Shown one piece after another: positions 1-11,420 of a DNA stretch of 64,000 bases. The notes below the pieces were generated by a model. The model saw only the letters and a program-made list of their open reading frames with translations. It was not told where the DNA came from and made no database searches. This DNA comes from Canna indica (Eukaryota; Streptophyta; Magnoliopsida; Zingiberales; Cannaceae), in NCBI GenBank assembly GCA_034359265.1, contig CP136891.1, forward strand, positions 39,920,001 to 39,984,000, given 5' to 3'. Every line of letters begins with the position of its first letter. Position 1 is the stretch's first letter. Made by a program: the position numbers and the translations under genes.

Positions 1-167
1 CTGAAATAGAACGAGAAAAAGTAAATTTGATTAATGCCACTAGTGATAGTTTGGAACGATTAGAAAATTACAAAAATGAAATTCTGCATTTTGAACAACA
101 AAGAGCAATTAATCAGGTCCGACAACGAGTTTTTCAACAAGCCTTACAAGGAGCTCTAGGAACTCTC
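1..167 (+). pseudogene. atpF: Plastid atpF fragment (ATP synthase CF0 subunit b), nuclear plastid insertion
   Basis: A frame opening at base 3 runs about 55 codons without a stop and matches the middle of plastid ATP synthase CF0 subunit b, the peripheral-stalk protein of the thylakoid ATP synthase. Recognisable stretches are [34 protein letters not shown] and ALQGALGTL. The match belongs to the second exon of atpF. It begins at the window edge, so its left extent is unknown. It stops within the codons after GALGTL, where the sequence switches directly into Tekay LTR sequence; the usual C-terminal part of subunit b is absent. The fragment lies in nuclear repeats, so it is a broken plastid-to-nucleus transfer, not a gene. 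Confidence 0.85.
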
Positions 168-1354
168 TCAGTTTCACCACAACATCATCATGATGCATAA
201 TCATAATCATACAGGTAAGCATAAGAGCATTAAACATAATTTTATTTTGAGCATTTATTTTAGCAACGCAATCATCCTCGTCAACCATATAGCAACCTGC
301 AAGAAAATGCCACAACATATAATATGTTCAATACAATCATCCGTATGCTCGATGCCATCATCCACATGCTCAATACAATCATCCACATGAATCACCTCCG
401 GACCCGTCAGTCCCACATAGCCACATGGGGTAGGTAGACGGGTGGCCGCCACACTACCACCCAACTCAGTGTCAGCCTGTTGGGGCATGCCCTCCCCTCA
501 CTGACATTGGCTCCTTCGAGCTAGCCTGTTGGGGCATACGTTCCCCACATCTGCTCAGGTCTTCGGACTGTCGCTTTGGGTATGATGTCCCCGCACCAGT
601 CGAACTTTCAAAATAAGGCCAACGCTGTCTCCGTGGGGCTCTTCCCCGCACCAGTGAGACTTTCGAGAAATGCAATACACACATCACAACATCACACACG
701 CAGGTACATATATATAAATGAGCATAACAAGATGTGCACAATAGGTAACAAGGGTATGTCTAGGGCATACCTCCACCTCCACCTCCTCCTGCCATACAAT
801 CACAACCACACACAAATATATGCATATGGAAATAGTGCTCACAAATTCAGGTCTCACAACATTCATAACAACCATGAAATAGGAATATAACATGTCCAAC
901 CTCGTAAGAACATGAAGCAAGTATATCATGAACAACAACGCAACAGGAACTTCAACAGTAAAATTGATGGAATGAAACAACAAGATAATGTTTCTACATA
1001 GGGTAACACTGATCTCGCATAAGATTCATCTCATCAAATACTAGAACCATCAATCATCTCTGATTGAAATCATAAAAACCTATAAAACATGATTTTCCAA
1101 CTCGGCACGCAAAATGATGCAACATCCACCTACTCTTTTCAAAATCCGAATGTCTGATGATGAAGCAGACCTCGCCAATGAATCCAGAACGTCGATTAGG
1201 TAAAGATTCATATATAACATGAATATTTTTGCTAACTTAAAGGTCTCAAAATAGTTATTTGGAATAATAGAAGAAATGTCTTAGATTTATTTAATAAATC
1301 ACTATTACGAATAAATATATCGCTGCTACAATTCAATAATTCATTAGTGAAATC

Positions 1355-1985
1355 TCAGCCTGTCATCTAAACATGATCAAATCACAGCCTTATATCTAAT
1401 ATGATGCAATCACAGCGCTCCATCTAACTTGATACAATCTCAGCTTTCCATCCTACATGATGCAATCACAACCTTACATCTATCCCAATGCAATCCCAAC
1501 CTTCCATCTAACATGATGCAATCATAGCCTTCCATCTAACATGATGTAATCTCAGTCTTCCATCTAACATGATACAATCACAGCCTTACATCTTTCTTGA
1601 TGCAATCCCAGTCTTTCATATAACATGATGCAATTACAGTCTTACATCTATTCTGATGCAATCCCAGCCTTCCATCTAACATAATTCAATCACAGCCTTA
1701 CGTCTACATGATGCAATCATAGCCTTACATCCATCAAGATGCAATCGCAACCCTCCATCTAACCTGATGCAATCTCAGCCTCCCATCTAATATGATTGAA
1801 TCATAACCCTCCATCTACATTATGCAATCATAGGCTTATATCCATCAAGATGCAATCACAGCCCTCCATATAACATGATGCAATCTCAGCCTCTCATCTA
1901 ATATGATTCAATCACAGCCCTCCATCTACATGATGCAATCTCAGCCGTTCACCCAAGCATGATGCAATCTCAGCCCTTCGTCTAA
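1355..1985. repeat. 29-bp minisatellite inside LTR, short allele (about 21 units)
   Basis: Degenerate tandem units with core ATGATGCAATCACAGCC followed by TTCCATCTAA or TTACATCTA, spaced about 28-30 bp. The array ends just before the GC-rich part of the LTR. The same array in the partner LTR (6735-7865) is almost twice as long. Confidence 0.85.
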
Positions 1986-2652
1986 ACACCTCATCTTCCT
2001 CATCCAACTAGGGTTACCAGCCACCTTCCTCCCCCAGCCGCTATCGCCGCCCTCTGCTTCGGCCGACCAAGTCGTGGGGGGGAACCCGCTGCCGGCCCCG
2101 GTGCCAGCAATGTGTCATTGCAACCTCAGTGGCGGCATCCCGTCCGCCACGCACAACAACCCTCCACGGGTTGTTGCGTCTGGCGACGGCAGCCCTCGAT
2201 CGCTGTGCGAGCAACTCTACCGTGTAGGTAGAATCGTCGTGCGGCACCGTCTCACCCCGGCTCGGACTACGAGCAGTTCGCCGAAAGATCGACGAAAAAC
2301 ACAAGATCCGACAATAATATTTATTAATTCTGAATTTAATAGATGCAAGAACACGTTGAATCTCGGAGAACCACAAAACAATTTCGTATCCACAAATTGA
2401 TAGAATATTTACGCGAAATCTCATCCTAAAATTCATATCATGATGAAAGAATAGGGGAAAAAGGGCTGATCCACTCACCTCTTTGGAGAAGACGAAAGGG
2501 AAGAAGACGGGTAGGATCTTCCTTCAATCGACGCCGATGAACTCCCGGAATTCTGGCTCCGACGGCTCCTCCTTCTCGGTGGTGCCCTCTCTCCTCTCTC
2601 CCTTGCCTCGGGTGGCGTACGGCTAAAGCCCCAAGCCCAACACCCTAGGCTC

Positions 2653-2661
2653 TAATTTATA
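2653..2661 (-). promoter_or_regulatory. TATA-like motif of element I 3' LTR
   Basis: On the minus strand the motif reads TATAAATTA. It sits about 305 bp inside the LTR start, downstream of a run rich in A/T-interrupted C tracts. The same motif is kept in the other LTR at 8520-8528. Role as core promoter is inferred from position and conservation. Confidence 0.5.
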
Positions 2662-2965
2662 GACCCTGGTTTGGTCCAAATGACCAAAATACCCCTAATC
2701 GAATTATCCGACTTAAACAGCTCATATCTCACCCGTTCTAACTCCGATTCTAGTTCCGATTGAACAGCTGAATTCGTCTCGAGACCCTCCATCATCCTAG
2801 CATGCTAAATCATAGAGATATGACAAATGAAATTTCTCTATATTTTTTCTATATTAAATGCTTACTTGAGTCTAATCACGAAGCTTCCTACCAATCCGCG
2901 CTAACTTGGGCCCAGGATCCCCCGCTCAAGAATAAAATATTATTATTAAGATTTTGGGTATTACA

Positions 2966-2984
2966 ATTCCCTCACTCCTTAAAG
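2966..2984 (-). other. Polypurine tract of element I
   Basis: Minus strand reads CTTTAAGGAGTGAGGGAAT immediately before the LTR start TGTAATACCC. This is the position and composition of the plus-strand primer of a Ty3/gypsy element, and it orients the element on the minus strand. Confidence 0.75.
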
Positions 2985-3022
2985 AAAATTCGTCCTCGAA
3001 TTTTGAGATGAAAGAAAGAAGT

Positions 3023-3690
3023 TCACCACGGCATCAAAAAGGTACGGGTACCATACTTCTCTCTCATATCCTTCTCGACCTTCCAAGGTGACCTCCTAAC
3101 CCGAGTCTCACTAGCTTCAAACCAGCCCACCGGGGATCTGCATCTACTCCGATACAAGACTACAAATGGTGTCATCCCAATGCTACCATGATAGTTGTTA
3201 TTATAGGCAAACTCTACTAAAGGCAGGTATTTCTCCCAACCATCCTCTAGGTCCAAGACACAAATTCTCAACATGCCCTCTAGAGTCTACGGAAGAAAAA
3301 GCGGTATTGAACCTTACATGAGTGCCCATGGTCTCCTTAAAGGACTTGCCAAAATTTAGGGAATCGGTCCACAATCAACCCACATGGGGTCACCACCATT
3401 TCCTAACCTAGACAAACCGGTCACCACCTGACTCTAAACCTCGAACCCCCTCGAAGCCAATTATGAATCTACCTCTCTCAGCTAAATCCTTGGTCGGAGC
3501 ACCAAAATCATCTCCTCCCTAGGTCAAACGGAGCATGTCCATTAGGGTAGACTGAACACGAGGATGTGCTGCCAAGTCACCTGAGTAGAACACCAACAAT
3601 ATCGCCCCGTTGCCCAACCATCCGGCAATCGAGCTCCCTCGCCAACAACCTCCTATTCACAACCCAATGCTCCAAAACTAGTACCACTTA
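3023..3690 (-). pseudogene. Tekay-type pol remnant: integrase with chromodomain tail, element I
   Basis: The minus strand, read with frame changes, gives the end of a chromovirus polyprotein. At 3023-3274 an 83-residue open frame contains [19 protein letters not shown] and PFVVLYRSRCRSPVGWFE, the conserved end of the integrase core, followed at once by WKVEKDMREKY, the end of a chromodomain. The 100-200 residues that normally lie between are missing, so integrase and chromodomain are joined by an internal deletion. Upstream, 3275-3400 gives the FWQ and MGTHVRFNTAF part of the core. At 3430-3690 the frames match the linker seen in the units at 28900-29250 (for example APTKDLAER against ALTKDLAKR). 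Stops and frameshifts make it non-functional. Reverse transcriptase, protease and gag were not found. Confidence 0.8.
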
Positions 3691-5127
3691 TAAAACCTGC
3701 TATATGCAGTAATGGACAATTTTGGTTAGTCCAAAAGCCAACTACCCAACTCTCATATCCACTCAGAACTCGCTACAATTGGTATTGGTTTTGTACATGC
3801 CCACCATGCACTAACCCTGATAGTTCGCACTGACCGGATGACACCTCGGTCTCCAAGCTCTGTAATAGTACACAACAATCATTCCCATACAGTTAGGATA
3901 CCTGTAATCATTTTTTTTTTCTTCCATAACCATCAAAGTGTAGGATTTTCGGCCCCTAACTCGACCCACCCAACTACACCTAATTTTTTCTTCTTTTTTC
4001 ATGATTAAATTACAACCCATAATCGAATCTATCAATAATAACTCAATGCTTAAATAAGAATCAAATCACTTAAACCCTTAGTCTAACAATTAGTATTAAA
4101 AATCAATTATCAACACATATGATCAAATTTGCTTCATTTGTTTATTATATTCCTTCAATTAAAATCTGCCAGCAAACCATTGTAACATCAACCATTTAAT
4201 AATATTCTAAAAATAAATTAATTGCTAGACCTCACCTATAAGGCATAAACTCATGTACAATCACCGAGGACCAATAGGTAATAATCAACCCTAAATCCAA
4301 TAGGTGAATATCTCATGTTCGAGGCCACAACTCCAATGGGTAATGTCCCATTTCAAATATTTTGAGTCACAATCTCAACTAGGCATTCTTGTAAACATCA
4401 ATGATTATCTTTCCTATGCAGTGCCAAAATATATAGCATTGCAGTGCATCATCATCCACAATGAGTACTTGTATTTTAATTTTTAAATATTATTATATGT
4501 TTTTTTTAAAAAACTTAGACCTTCCAATGTCTGACATCCTTTTACCATGCTATATCCGATCATAATGAATATTGAACATCAGATTTAACTTAATTCAATT
4601 TCAAGATAAGCCAAACATGTTCTATTACCTACCATATGCTTCATACAAAGGTATGGATGCTTGTCTAACTTACCTAGTTATGCATTTATCCCACCAAATT
4701 TCCCACTCTTTCTATCCCCTTCGCCAAGTGGCATTCCCTTTCCTTTAACCAATTTCAACTAGGGAAAACCATGCATAAATTAAAGATAACAAAATATCCA
4801 TTCAAGCATTCCCCTCGTATGGGTCGGCCAAACAAGAGAAGGTTTATCCAAGGAAATTAAATCCCTAAACCACTCTTATTACATTGTCAATTGACCATTA
4901 AGAAACCATACAATAAATAAATAAATAAAACATCATTATGTGTCTCCATTTCTAGAAGTACGAACGCAATAACCACACAATCAATCACATAAGAAATCAA
5001 CTTAAACCAAAAATACATACCGCCGCAGGTGCGTAGGTTCAACTATCGATCTCGTGACTAGGACGTACCATATGCGAACACGCTAGCAATGCCCCCATAC
5101 GATACCTACCATCCTATTATCGTATCC
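3691..5127. other. Internal region of element I with no recognisable gene
   Basis: AT-rich sequence between the pol remnant and the primer-binding site. I see no protein motif in any frame, only short chance open frames. The start of the element (gag, protease, reverse transcriptase) would normally be here but has been lost or replaced. Confidence 0.5.
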
Positions 5128-5139
5128 GCTCCGATACCA
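5128..5139 (-). other. Primer-binding site of element I (initiator tRNA-Met type)
   Basis: Minus strand reads TGGTATCGGAGC, one mismatch from the common plant retrotransposon site TGGTATCAGAGC, complementary to the 3' end of initiator tRNA-Met. It lies four bases past the LTR end, which fixes the 5' LTR and the orientation. Confidence 0.75.
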
Positions 5140-6734
5140 ACTTTATCACAATGCAAATTCGGTATGACCGGCCAGGGTACGCCACGTACCCCGAAGTCTA
5201 ACCCCAAAACAAACTATACATAAATAAGTAATGAACCCAAATATTTTATGACATTTAAAACATAAAGGAAAATATCAAATCCAAAAAAAAACCCAACCAC
5301 TAATTAGAAAAAAATGCCAAAGGTTCAATTTATTTTCAAAACTTTAAAGTCCCAACGAGGACACCCCAAATTAAGGAAAATGCGAAAACGAGATAACCGA
5401 GTCTACATGACTCAACAAAAAGAAAACGACTGGACTCGGTATCCTCCTCGATCACGACATGTGATGAGACCCGCTGCCCTGCCACCATCAGCCGCGCTAC
5501 TGCACCCAGGTACCTCTGTGATCTAATTCAGGTACTACAAAACAACAGAATTGAGAGGTAAATCCAACTAGGACTTAGTGAGTACATCAACCCTCAATTT
5601 CACCACAACATCATCATCATGCATAATCAAAATCATACAGGTAAGCATAAGAACATTAAACATAATTTTATTTTGAGCAATTATTTTAGCAACGCAATTA
5701 TCCTCGTCAACCATATAACAACCTGCAAGAAAATGCCACAGCATATAATATGTTCAATGCAATCATCCACATGCTTGATGCCATCATCCACATGCTCAAT
5801 GCAATCATCCACATGAATCACCTCCGGACCCGTCGGTCCCACAGAGCCACATGGGGTAGGTAGACGGGTGGCCGCCGCACTACCACCCAGCTCAGTGTTA
5901 GCCTGTTGGGGCATGCCCTCCCCTCATCTGCTCGGGTCTCCGGACTGTCTCCTTGGGGTATGATCTTCCCGCACCAGTTGGACTTCCGAAATAAGGCCAA
6001 CGATGTCTCCTTAGGGCTCTTCCCCGCACCAACGAGGCTTCCAAGAAATGCAACACACATATCACAACATCACACACGCAGGTACATATATATAAATGAG
6101 CATAACAAGATGTGCATAATAGGTAACAAGGGTATGTCTAGGGCATACCTCCACCTCCACCTCCACCTCCACCTGCTATACAATCACAACCACACATAGA
6201 TATATGCATATGGAAATAGTGCTCACAAATTCAGGTCTCACAGCATTCATAACAACCATGAAATATGAATATAGCATGTCCAACCTTGTAAGAACATGAA
6301 ACAAGTATCATGAACAACTACGCAACAGGAACTTCAACAATTAAATTGATGGAATGAAACAATAAGATAATATTTCTACATAGGGTAACACTGATCTCGG
6401 ATAAGATTCATCTCATCAAAAAATATTATAACCATCAATCATCTCAGATTGAAAGCATAAAAACCTACAAAACATGATTTTTTCAACTCGACACACAAAA
6501 CGAGGCGACATCCGCCAACTATTTTCAAATCCGAAGGTCTGATGATGAAACAAACCTCGCCAATGAATCCAGAACGTCGATTAGGTGAAAATTCATATAT
6601 AACATGAATATTTTTGCTAACTTAAAGGTCTCATAATAATTATTTGGAATAATAAAAGACATGCCTTAGATTTATTTAATAAATCACTATTACGAATAAA
6701 TATATCGCTGCTACAATTCAATAATTCAATAGTG

Positions 6735-7865
6735 AAATCTCAACCCTTCATCTAAACAAGATCAAATCACAGCCTTCCATCTAATATGATGCAATCACAA
6801 CCCTCCATCTAACCTGATGCAATCTCAGCCTTCCATCCAACATGATGCATTCACAGCCTTACATCTATCCTGATGCAATCCCAACCTTCCATCTAACATC
6901 ATGCAATCACAGCCTTACATCTAACCTGATGTAATCTCAGCCTTCCATCTAACATGATACAATCACAACCTTACATCTATCCTGATGTAATTCTAGCCTT
7001 TCATCTAACATGATGCAATTACAACATTACATCTATCATGATGCAATCTCAGCCTTCCATCTAACATGATTCAATCAATGTCTTACATCTACATGATGCA
7101 ATCATAGCCTTACATCAATCAAGATGCAATCACAACCCTCCATCTAACATGATGCAATCTCACTCTCCCATCTAACATGATTCAATCACAACCCTCCATC
7201 TACATTATGCAATCATAGCCTTACATCTATCAACATGCAATCACAACCATCCATATAACATGATGCAATCTCAGCCTCCCATCTAACATGATTCAATCAC
7301 AGCCCTCCATCTAACTTGATACAATCTCAGTCTTCCATCCTACATGATGCAATCACAACCTTACATCTATCCCAATGCAATCCCAACCTTCCATCTAACA
7401 CGATGCAATCATAGCCTTCCATCTAACATGATGTAATCTCAGTCTTCCATCTAACATGATACAATCACAGCCTTACGTCTTTCTTGATGCAATCCCAGTC
7501 TTTCATCTAACATGATGCAATTACAGTCTTACATCTATTCTGATGCAATCCCAACCTTCCATCTAACATGATTCAATCACAGCCTTACATCTACATGATG
7601 CAATCATAGCCTTACATCCATCAAGATGCAATCGTAGCCCTCCATCTAACCTGATGCAATCTCAGCCTCCCATCTAATATGATTGAATCACAACCCTCCA
7701 TCTACATTATGCAATCATAGGCTTACATCCATCAAGATGCAATCATAGCCCTCCATATAACATGATGCAATCTCAGCCTCTCATCTAATATGATTCAATC
7801 ACAGCCCTCCATCTACATGATGCAATCTCAGCCGTTCACCCAAGCATGATGCAATCTCAGCCCTT
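6735..7865. repeat. 29-bp minisatellite inside LTR, long allele (about 38 units)
   Basis: Same unit as at 1355-1985. The distal half (about 7310-7865) matches the short allele nearly unit for unit, while the proximal half (6735-7300) is an additional block of the same kind. The array therefore expanded by block duplication in this LTR, or contracted in the other, after insertion. Confidence 0.85.
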
Positions 7866-8519
7866 CGTCTAAACACCTCATCTTCCTCATCCAACTAGGG
7901 TTACCAGCCGCCGTCACCGCCTTCTGTTTCGGCTGACCAGGTCATAAGGGGGAAACCCGGCGCCGGCGCCAACAATGAGTCGTCGCCACCTCAGTGGCGA
8001 CATCCCATCCGCCACGCACGACAACCCTCCACGGGCTATCGCGTTTGGCAATGACAGCCCACGATCATTGCACGACCAACTCTACCATGTAGGTAGAATC
8101 GCAGTGCGGCACCGTCTCGCCCCGGCTCGCACTACAAGCAGTTCGCCGAAAAGATTGACAAAAAACACAAGATCCAACAATAATATTTTTAAATTCCAAA
8201 TTTAATAGAAGCAAGAACACGTTGAATCTCGGAGAACCACAAAACAATTTCATATCCATAAATCAATAGAATATTTACGTGAAATCTCATTCTAAAATCC
8301 ATATCATGATGAAAAAATAGGGGAAAAAGGGCCAATCCACTCACCTTTTTGGAGAAGACAAAAGGGAAGAGGACGCGTAGGATCTTCCTTCAATCGATGC
8401 CGATGAACTCGCGAAACTCCGGCTCCCACGACTCCTCCTTCTCGACGGTGCCCTCTCTCATCTCTCCCTTGCCTCTAGTGGTGTGCCGCTAAAACACCTA
8501 GCCCAATGCCCCCAGATTC

Positions 8520-8528
8520 TAATTTATA
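8520..8528 (-). promoter_or_regulatory. TATA-like motif of element I 5' LTR
   Basis: Minus strand TATAAATTA, in the same place as the motif at 2653-2661 of the partner LTR. Confidence 0.5.
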
Positions 8529-8831
8529 GACCCCGATTGGGTCCAAATGACCAAAATACCCCTACTCGAATTATTCGACTTAAACAGCCCATATCTCACC
8601 TGTTCTAACTCTGATTCGAGTTTCGATTGAACTGATGAATTCGTCTCGAGACCCTCTATCATCCTAGAATGCTAAATCACAGAGATATGACAAATGAAAT
8701 TTCCCTATATTTTTTTATATTAAATGCTTACCCGGGTCTAATCCCGAAGCTTCCCGCAAATCCGCGCTAACTTGGGTGCACGATCCCCCACTCAAGAATA
8801 AAATATTATTATTAATATTTTGGGTATTACA

Positions 8832-9480
8832 ATAATGAAATGTCAAAAAACTTTTTTCTGACATTCATATCTACTCTGACTAGAGATTCCTGAGTCGACA
8901 CTTGTAGGGACACATAGCACATTATCTTTTCTTACTAGGAGTAACTGATTCCATATTGGTTGCTCACATACCTCCTTGGGTGTTTTCCCATGCCCAGAGG
9001 TATCCAACACATGATACTGAAGGCCACGTAAGGATAAGTCCAAATCAATGGGTCGACACTCACAATGACTGCTTGCACCTACTATCACCTGAGGAACATC
9101 CTATCGACACTCATGTAAGGATTCCATTATGTGTTCCTCGTGTAGGTCCGTTCAGTGAACTCATTCCCTAATGAGCACCTGTACTTGTACAATAAATGAT
9201 GGCTCATAGGTAATTGTGGGATCAGCTACCCCTTATCGTATAAGGCATGTACCAAGTGCACTAGTCTATCCGGAATCACCAATCCTCTAATTGGTGATCC
9301 TACGACTGGGAACATTTAGAATATGGGCATCTGGATTTCAAGTCTCACTGGCATGATCTCATCATGGCCTTGGAATCAATTGCCCGGGTCCATGGGGTTC
9401 ATTACAATCTAATATATACAAAATATAGATGCAACATATGATGAAAAGTTACCTCATATTATTCATTAACCAAAAATAGT
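8832..9480 (-). mobile_element. Copia-type LTR remnant
   Basis: Non-coding sequence with the vocabulary of plant Ty1/copia LTRs on the minus strand, including the stretch GAACTCATTCCCTAATGAGC (plus strand) that recurs in diverged form near 40915. No terminal repeats or open frames could be defined. Classification rests on resemblance only. Confidence 0.4.
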
Positions 9481-9490
9481 TTCCTACATA

Positions 9491-11278
9491 TTAACATGTG
9501 ATTGGCTCAAGGGCACTATTTCTTTCAAGCATCTGCTCTAGAGCCTCAGCAAAAGGGATGTTTATTTGTAGCTTCTTGAAGACATCCATAAACTTCTTGA
9601 ATTGATGATCACTTTGTACCTTCTTCAGCCTTTCAGGAAAGGGCACAAGTGGAATGCAAGGTGGTGGTTCAGGTTGAGATATATTATGTTTGTCACCCTT
9701 GTCCTCTTGTTTTATAGTTTTTTGTTGAGAAACCTCAACTGAAGGCTTCACTGGTTCACTAGTAGGCTGCCCAAAATTTGCCCTTTTCGGTTCAAGAGAC
9801 TCTTCACCTTGTTTTTTATCTACTTGATTTGGTTCTAAAGAGGAATTGGCAGGTTCTGTCAATTGCTTGCCACTTATCAAAGTGACAGCCTTACAATGCT
9901 CATTTCCCTTTGGATTAGGCTATGTATCGCTTGGCAAGTGCCCTTGTTGCCTACTATTTAGAACACCAGCAAGTTGCCCAAGCTGATTTATGAATCAGAG
10001 TCTTATTCTCCTACAAGGTAGCTCTTGTTTCTGTTATGAACTGCATCATCAACTCTTCCATTGAAGATTTCTTTTCAGGGAATGGTGCTCTTAATTGCTG
10101 TTGGAAACCAGGCAGGAATGGTGGCTGTTGTTGACGTTGTTGGTTTCCTTGGTTATTCCACCCAAAATTTGGGTGATTTCTCCACCCCTAATTGAAGGTA
10201 GAAGCATAGGGGTTATCAAGCTGTTTGTTTTTGTTCCCCATGTAAAGATTCAGTGACAAGATGGCATTGATCAGAATGGTGACCCTCGACTCCACAAATT
10301 CCACATAATTGAACTTTTCTAGAAGAGGGAAGAGTGGCAACCTTCAACTCTTAAATTTTCCTTGCAATGGCATTGAGTTGGACCGAAAGAGCTCTAGTTG
10401 TATCAACTTCAAGAAACTGCACTCCTTCTATTGTTTAATCGGTCTGAATGAGTTTGATAGTGATTGGCAAACATTTTATCTATTAGTTGAAGGGCTTCAT
10501 TGTATGACGAGGCCATCAGAGCACCTCCTGCTACAACATCAACAACAAACCAAATTCCAAGAGTCAATCCATTATAAAAAGTTTGCAGCTGTACCCAATG
10601 TGGCATGCCATGTTGCGGGCATTTTCTCATCAAGTTCTTGAATCTCTCCCATGCTTCATGCAAAAACTCAATATCGTGTTGTCTGAAAGCAATGATCTCA
10701 ATCCTAAGGCTGATAGCTTTCGTAGGAGGAAAGTATCGATCTAGAAATCTTTGCACCAAGTCATCCCAAGTCTGAATAAAGCCAGCAAGTTGAGAATTCA
10801 GCCAATGTTTTATATTGTCTCTCAATGAAAATGGGAATAACCTCATCTTAATGGCATCATGAGGCACTCCATTCAGTTTAAAGGTGTTTCACACTTCAAG
10901 GAAATTCAGAATGTGTTGTTTTGGATCTTCCACAGTAGAACCTCCAAATTGGCCATAAGCTTGCAATATTTGAATGATGGAAGGCTTGATCTCAAAATTG
11001 TTTGCAGGTACAATCGGTGGTCTGATGCTTGCACTGATGTCAGTCGCTCTAGGTGCATAGAAATGTCTCATGGATATATCATCCTCATCAACTCCAAGTG
11101 CAGGGCGTTCATGTCTTGCAAGCTTAGGTGGTTCATTATTCTCATTATCGGCCATGTTGATTGAAGATTGCGATTCAACTTGCCTCTTGCCCTTACGAAG
11201 TTGAGCAAAAGTTATTTCTATCTCAGGATCCAAAGGAACGGCTTCGGCTCCCCTTTCTCTTCTCATGCACTTACACAA
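9491..11278 (-). pseudogene. Athila-like gag, frameshifted
   Basis: Three minus-strand open frames make up one Gag. The first (11278-10889) has the N-terminal linker and ends with GSTVEDPKQHILNFLEV. The second (10867-10409) carries the retrotransposon gag core, with RLFPFSLRDNIKHWLNS, WDDLVQRFLDRYFPP and FYNGL. Between 10305 and 10264 a CX2CX4HX4C zinc knuckle reads CGICGVEGHHSDQC. The third (9880-9491) has PFPERLKK and FKKLQINIPFAEALEQM, typical of the gag-protease linker of Athila/Tat elements. Frame changes near 10880 and between 10400 and 9880 break it. Protease and pol are absent to the left, so the element is truncated. Confidence 0.85.
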
Positions 11279-11397
11279 TTACCTAAAAATTCACAAAGCA
11301 TAAAGGAAACACTCCAAACTACAGTAGCTTGTTAAGCAATAATATTAGCAAATTTTTCCCAAAAGATGAACCGAAATCAATGAAACGTAATTCAATT

Positions 11398-11414
11398 CCT
11401 CGGTAATGGTGTCA
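11398..11414 (-). other. Decayed primer-binding site of the Athila-like element
   Basis: Minus strand reads TGACACCATTACCGAGG. The usual Athila site begins TGGCGCCGTTGCCGGGG (tRNA-Asp type). Every difference visible to me is a G-to-A or C-to-T transition. It lies 7 bases beyond the LTR end. Confidence 0.6.
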
Positions 11415-11420
11415 AAAACT

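Larger units (their letters stand above)
168..2965 (-). repeat. 3' LTR of minus-strand Tekay-like element I, truncated on its left
   Basis: This stretch aligns with 5595-8831 along its whole length, apart from a shorter internal minisatellite. Its right end reads (minus strand) TGTAATACCC, directly preceded by a purine-rich tract, as expected for the start of a 3' LTR. Homology to the other LTR copy begins at about 167-171 and stops abruptly, so roughly 450 bp of the LTR terminus is missing and replaced by the atpF fragment. It contains a GC-rich block (about 2030-2290), a TATA-like motif and the 29-bp repeat array. The open frames predicted here have no protein-family features. Confidence 0.8.
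5144..8831 (-). repeat. 5' LTR of element I, complete, about 3.7 kb
   Basis: On the minus strand the LTR starts TGTAATACCC at 8831 and ends GCATTGTGATA at 5144, next to the primer-binding site; the expected terminal CA reads TA. It matches 168-2965 throughout. The 3' part includes a segment related to the end of the plus-strand Tekay LTR at 38050-38106, sharing the block ACCCTGGCCGGTCA. A 3.7-kb LTR fits Tekay/Del chromoviruses. Frames predicted inside are repeats of LTR sequence and not genes. Confidence 0.8.

Noticed and set aside
1355..7865. Regularly spaced 29-bp units that could suggest a CRISPR-like array
   Set aside because: Units are directly tandem without unique spacers and lie inside plant LTRs; they are a minisatellite.
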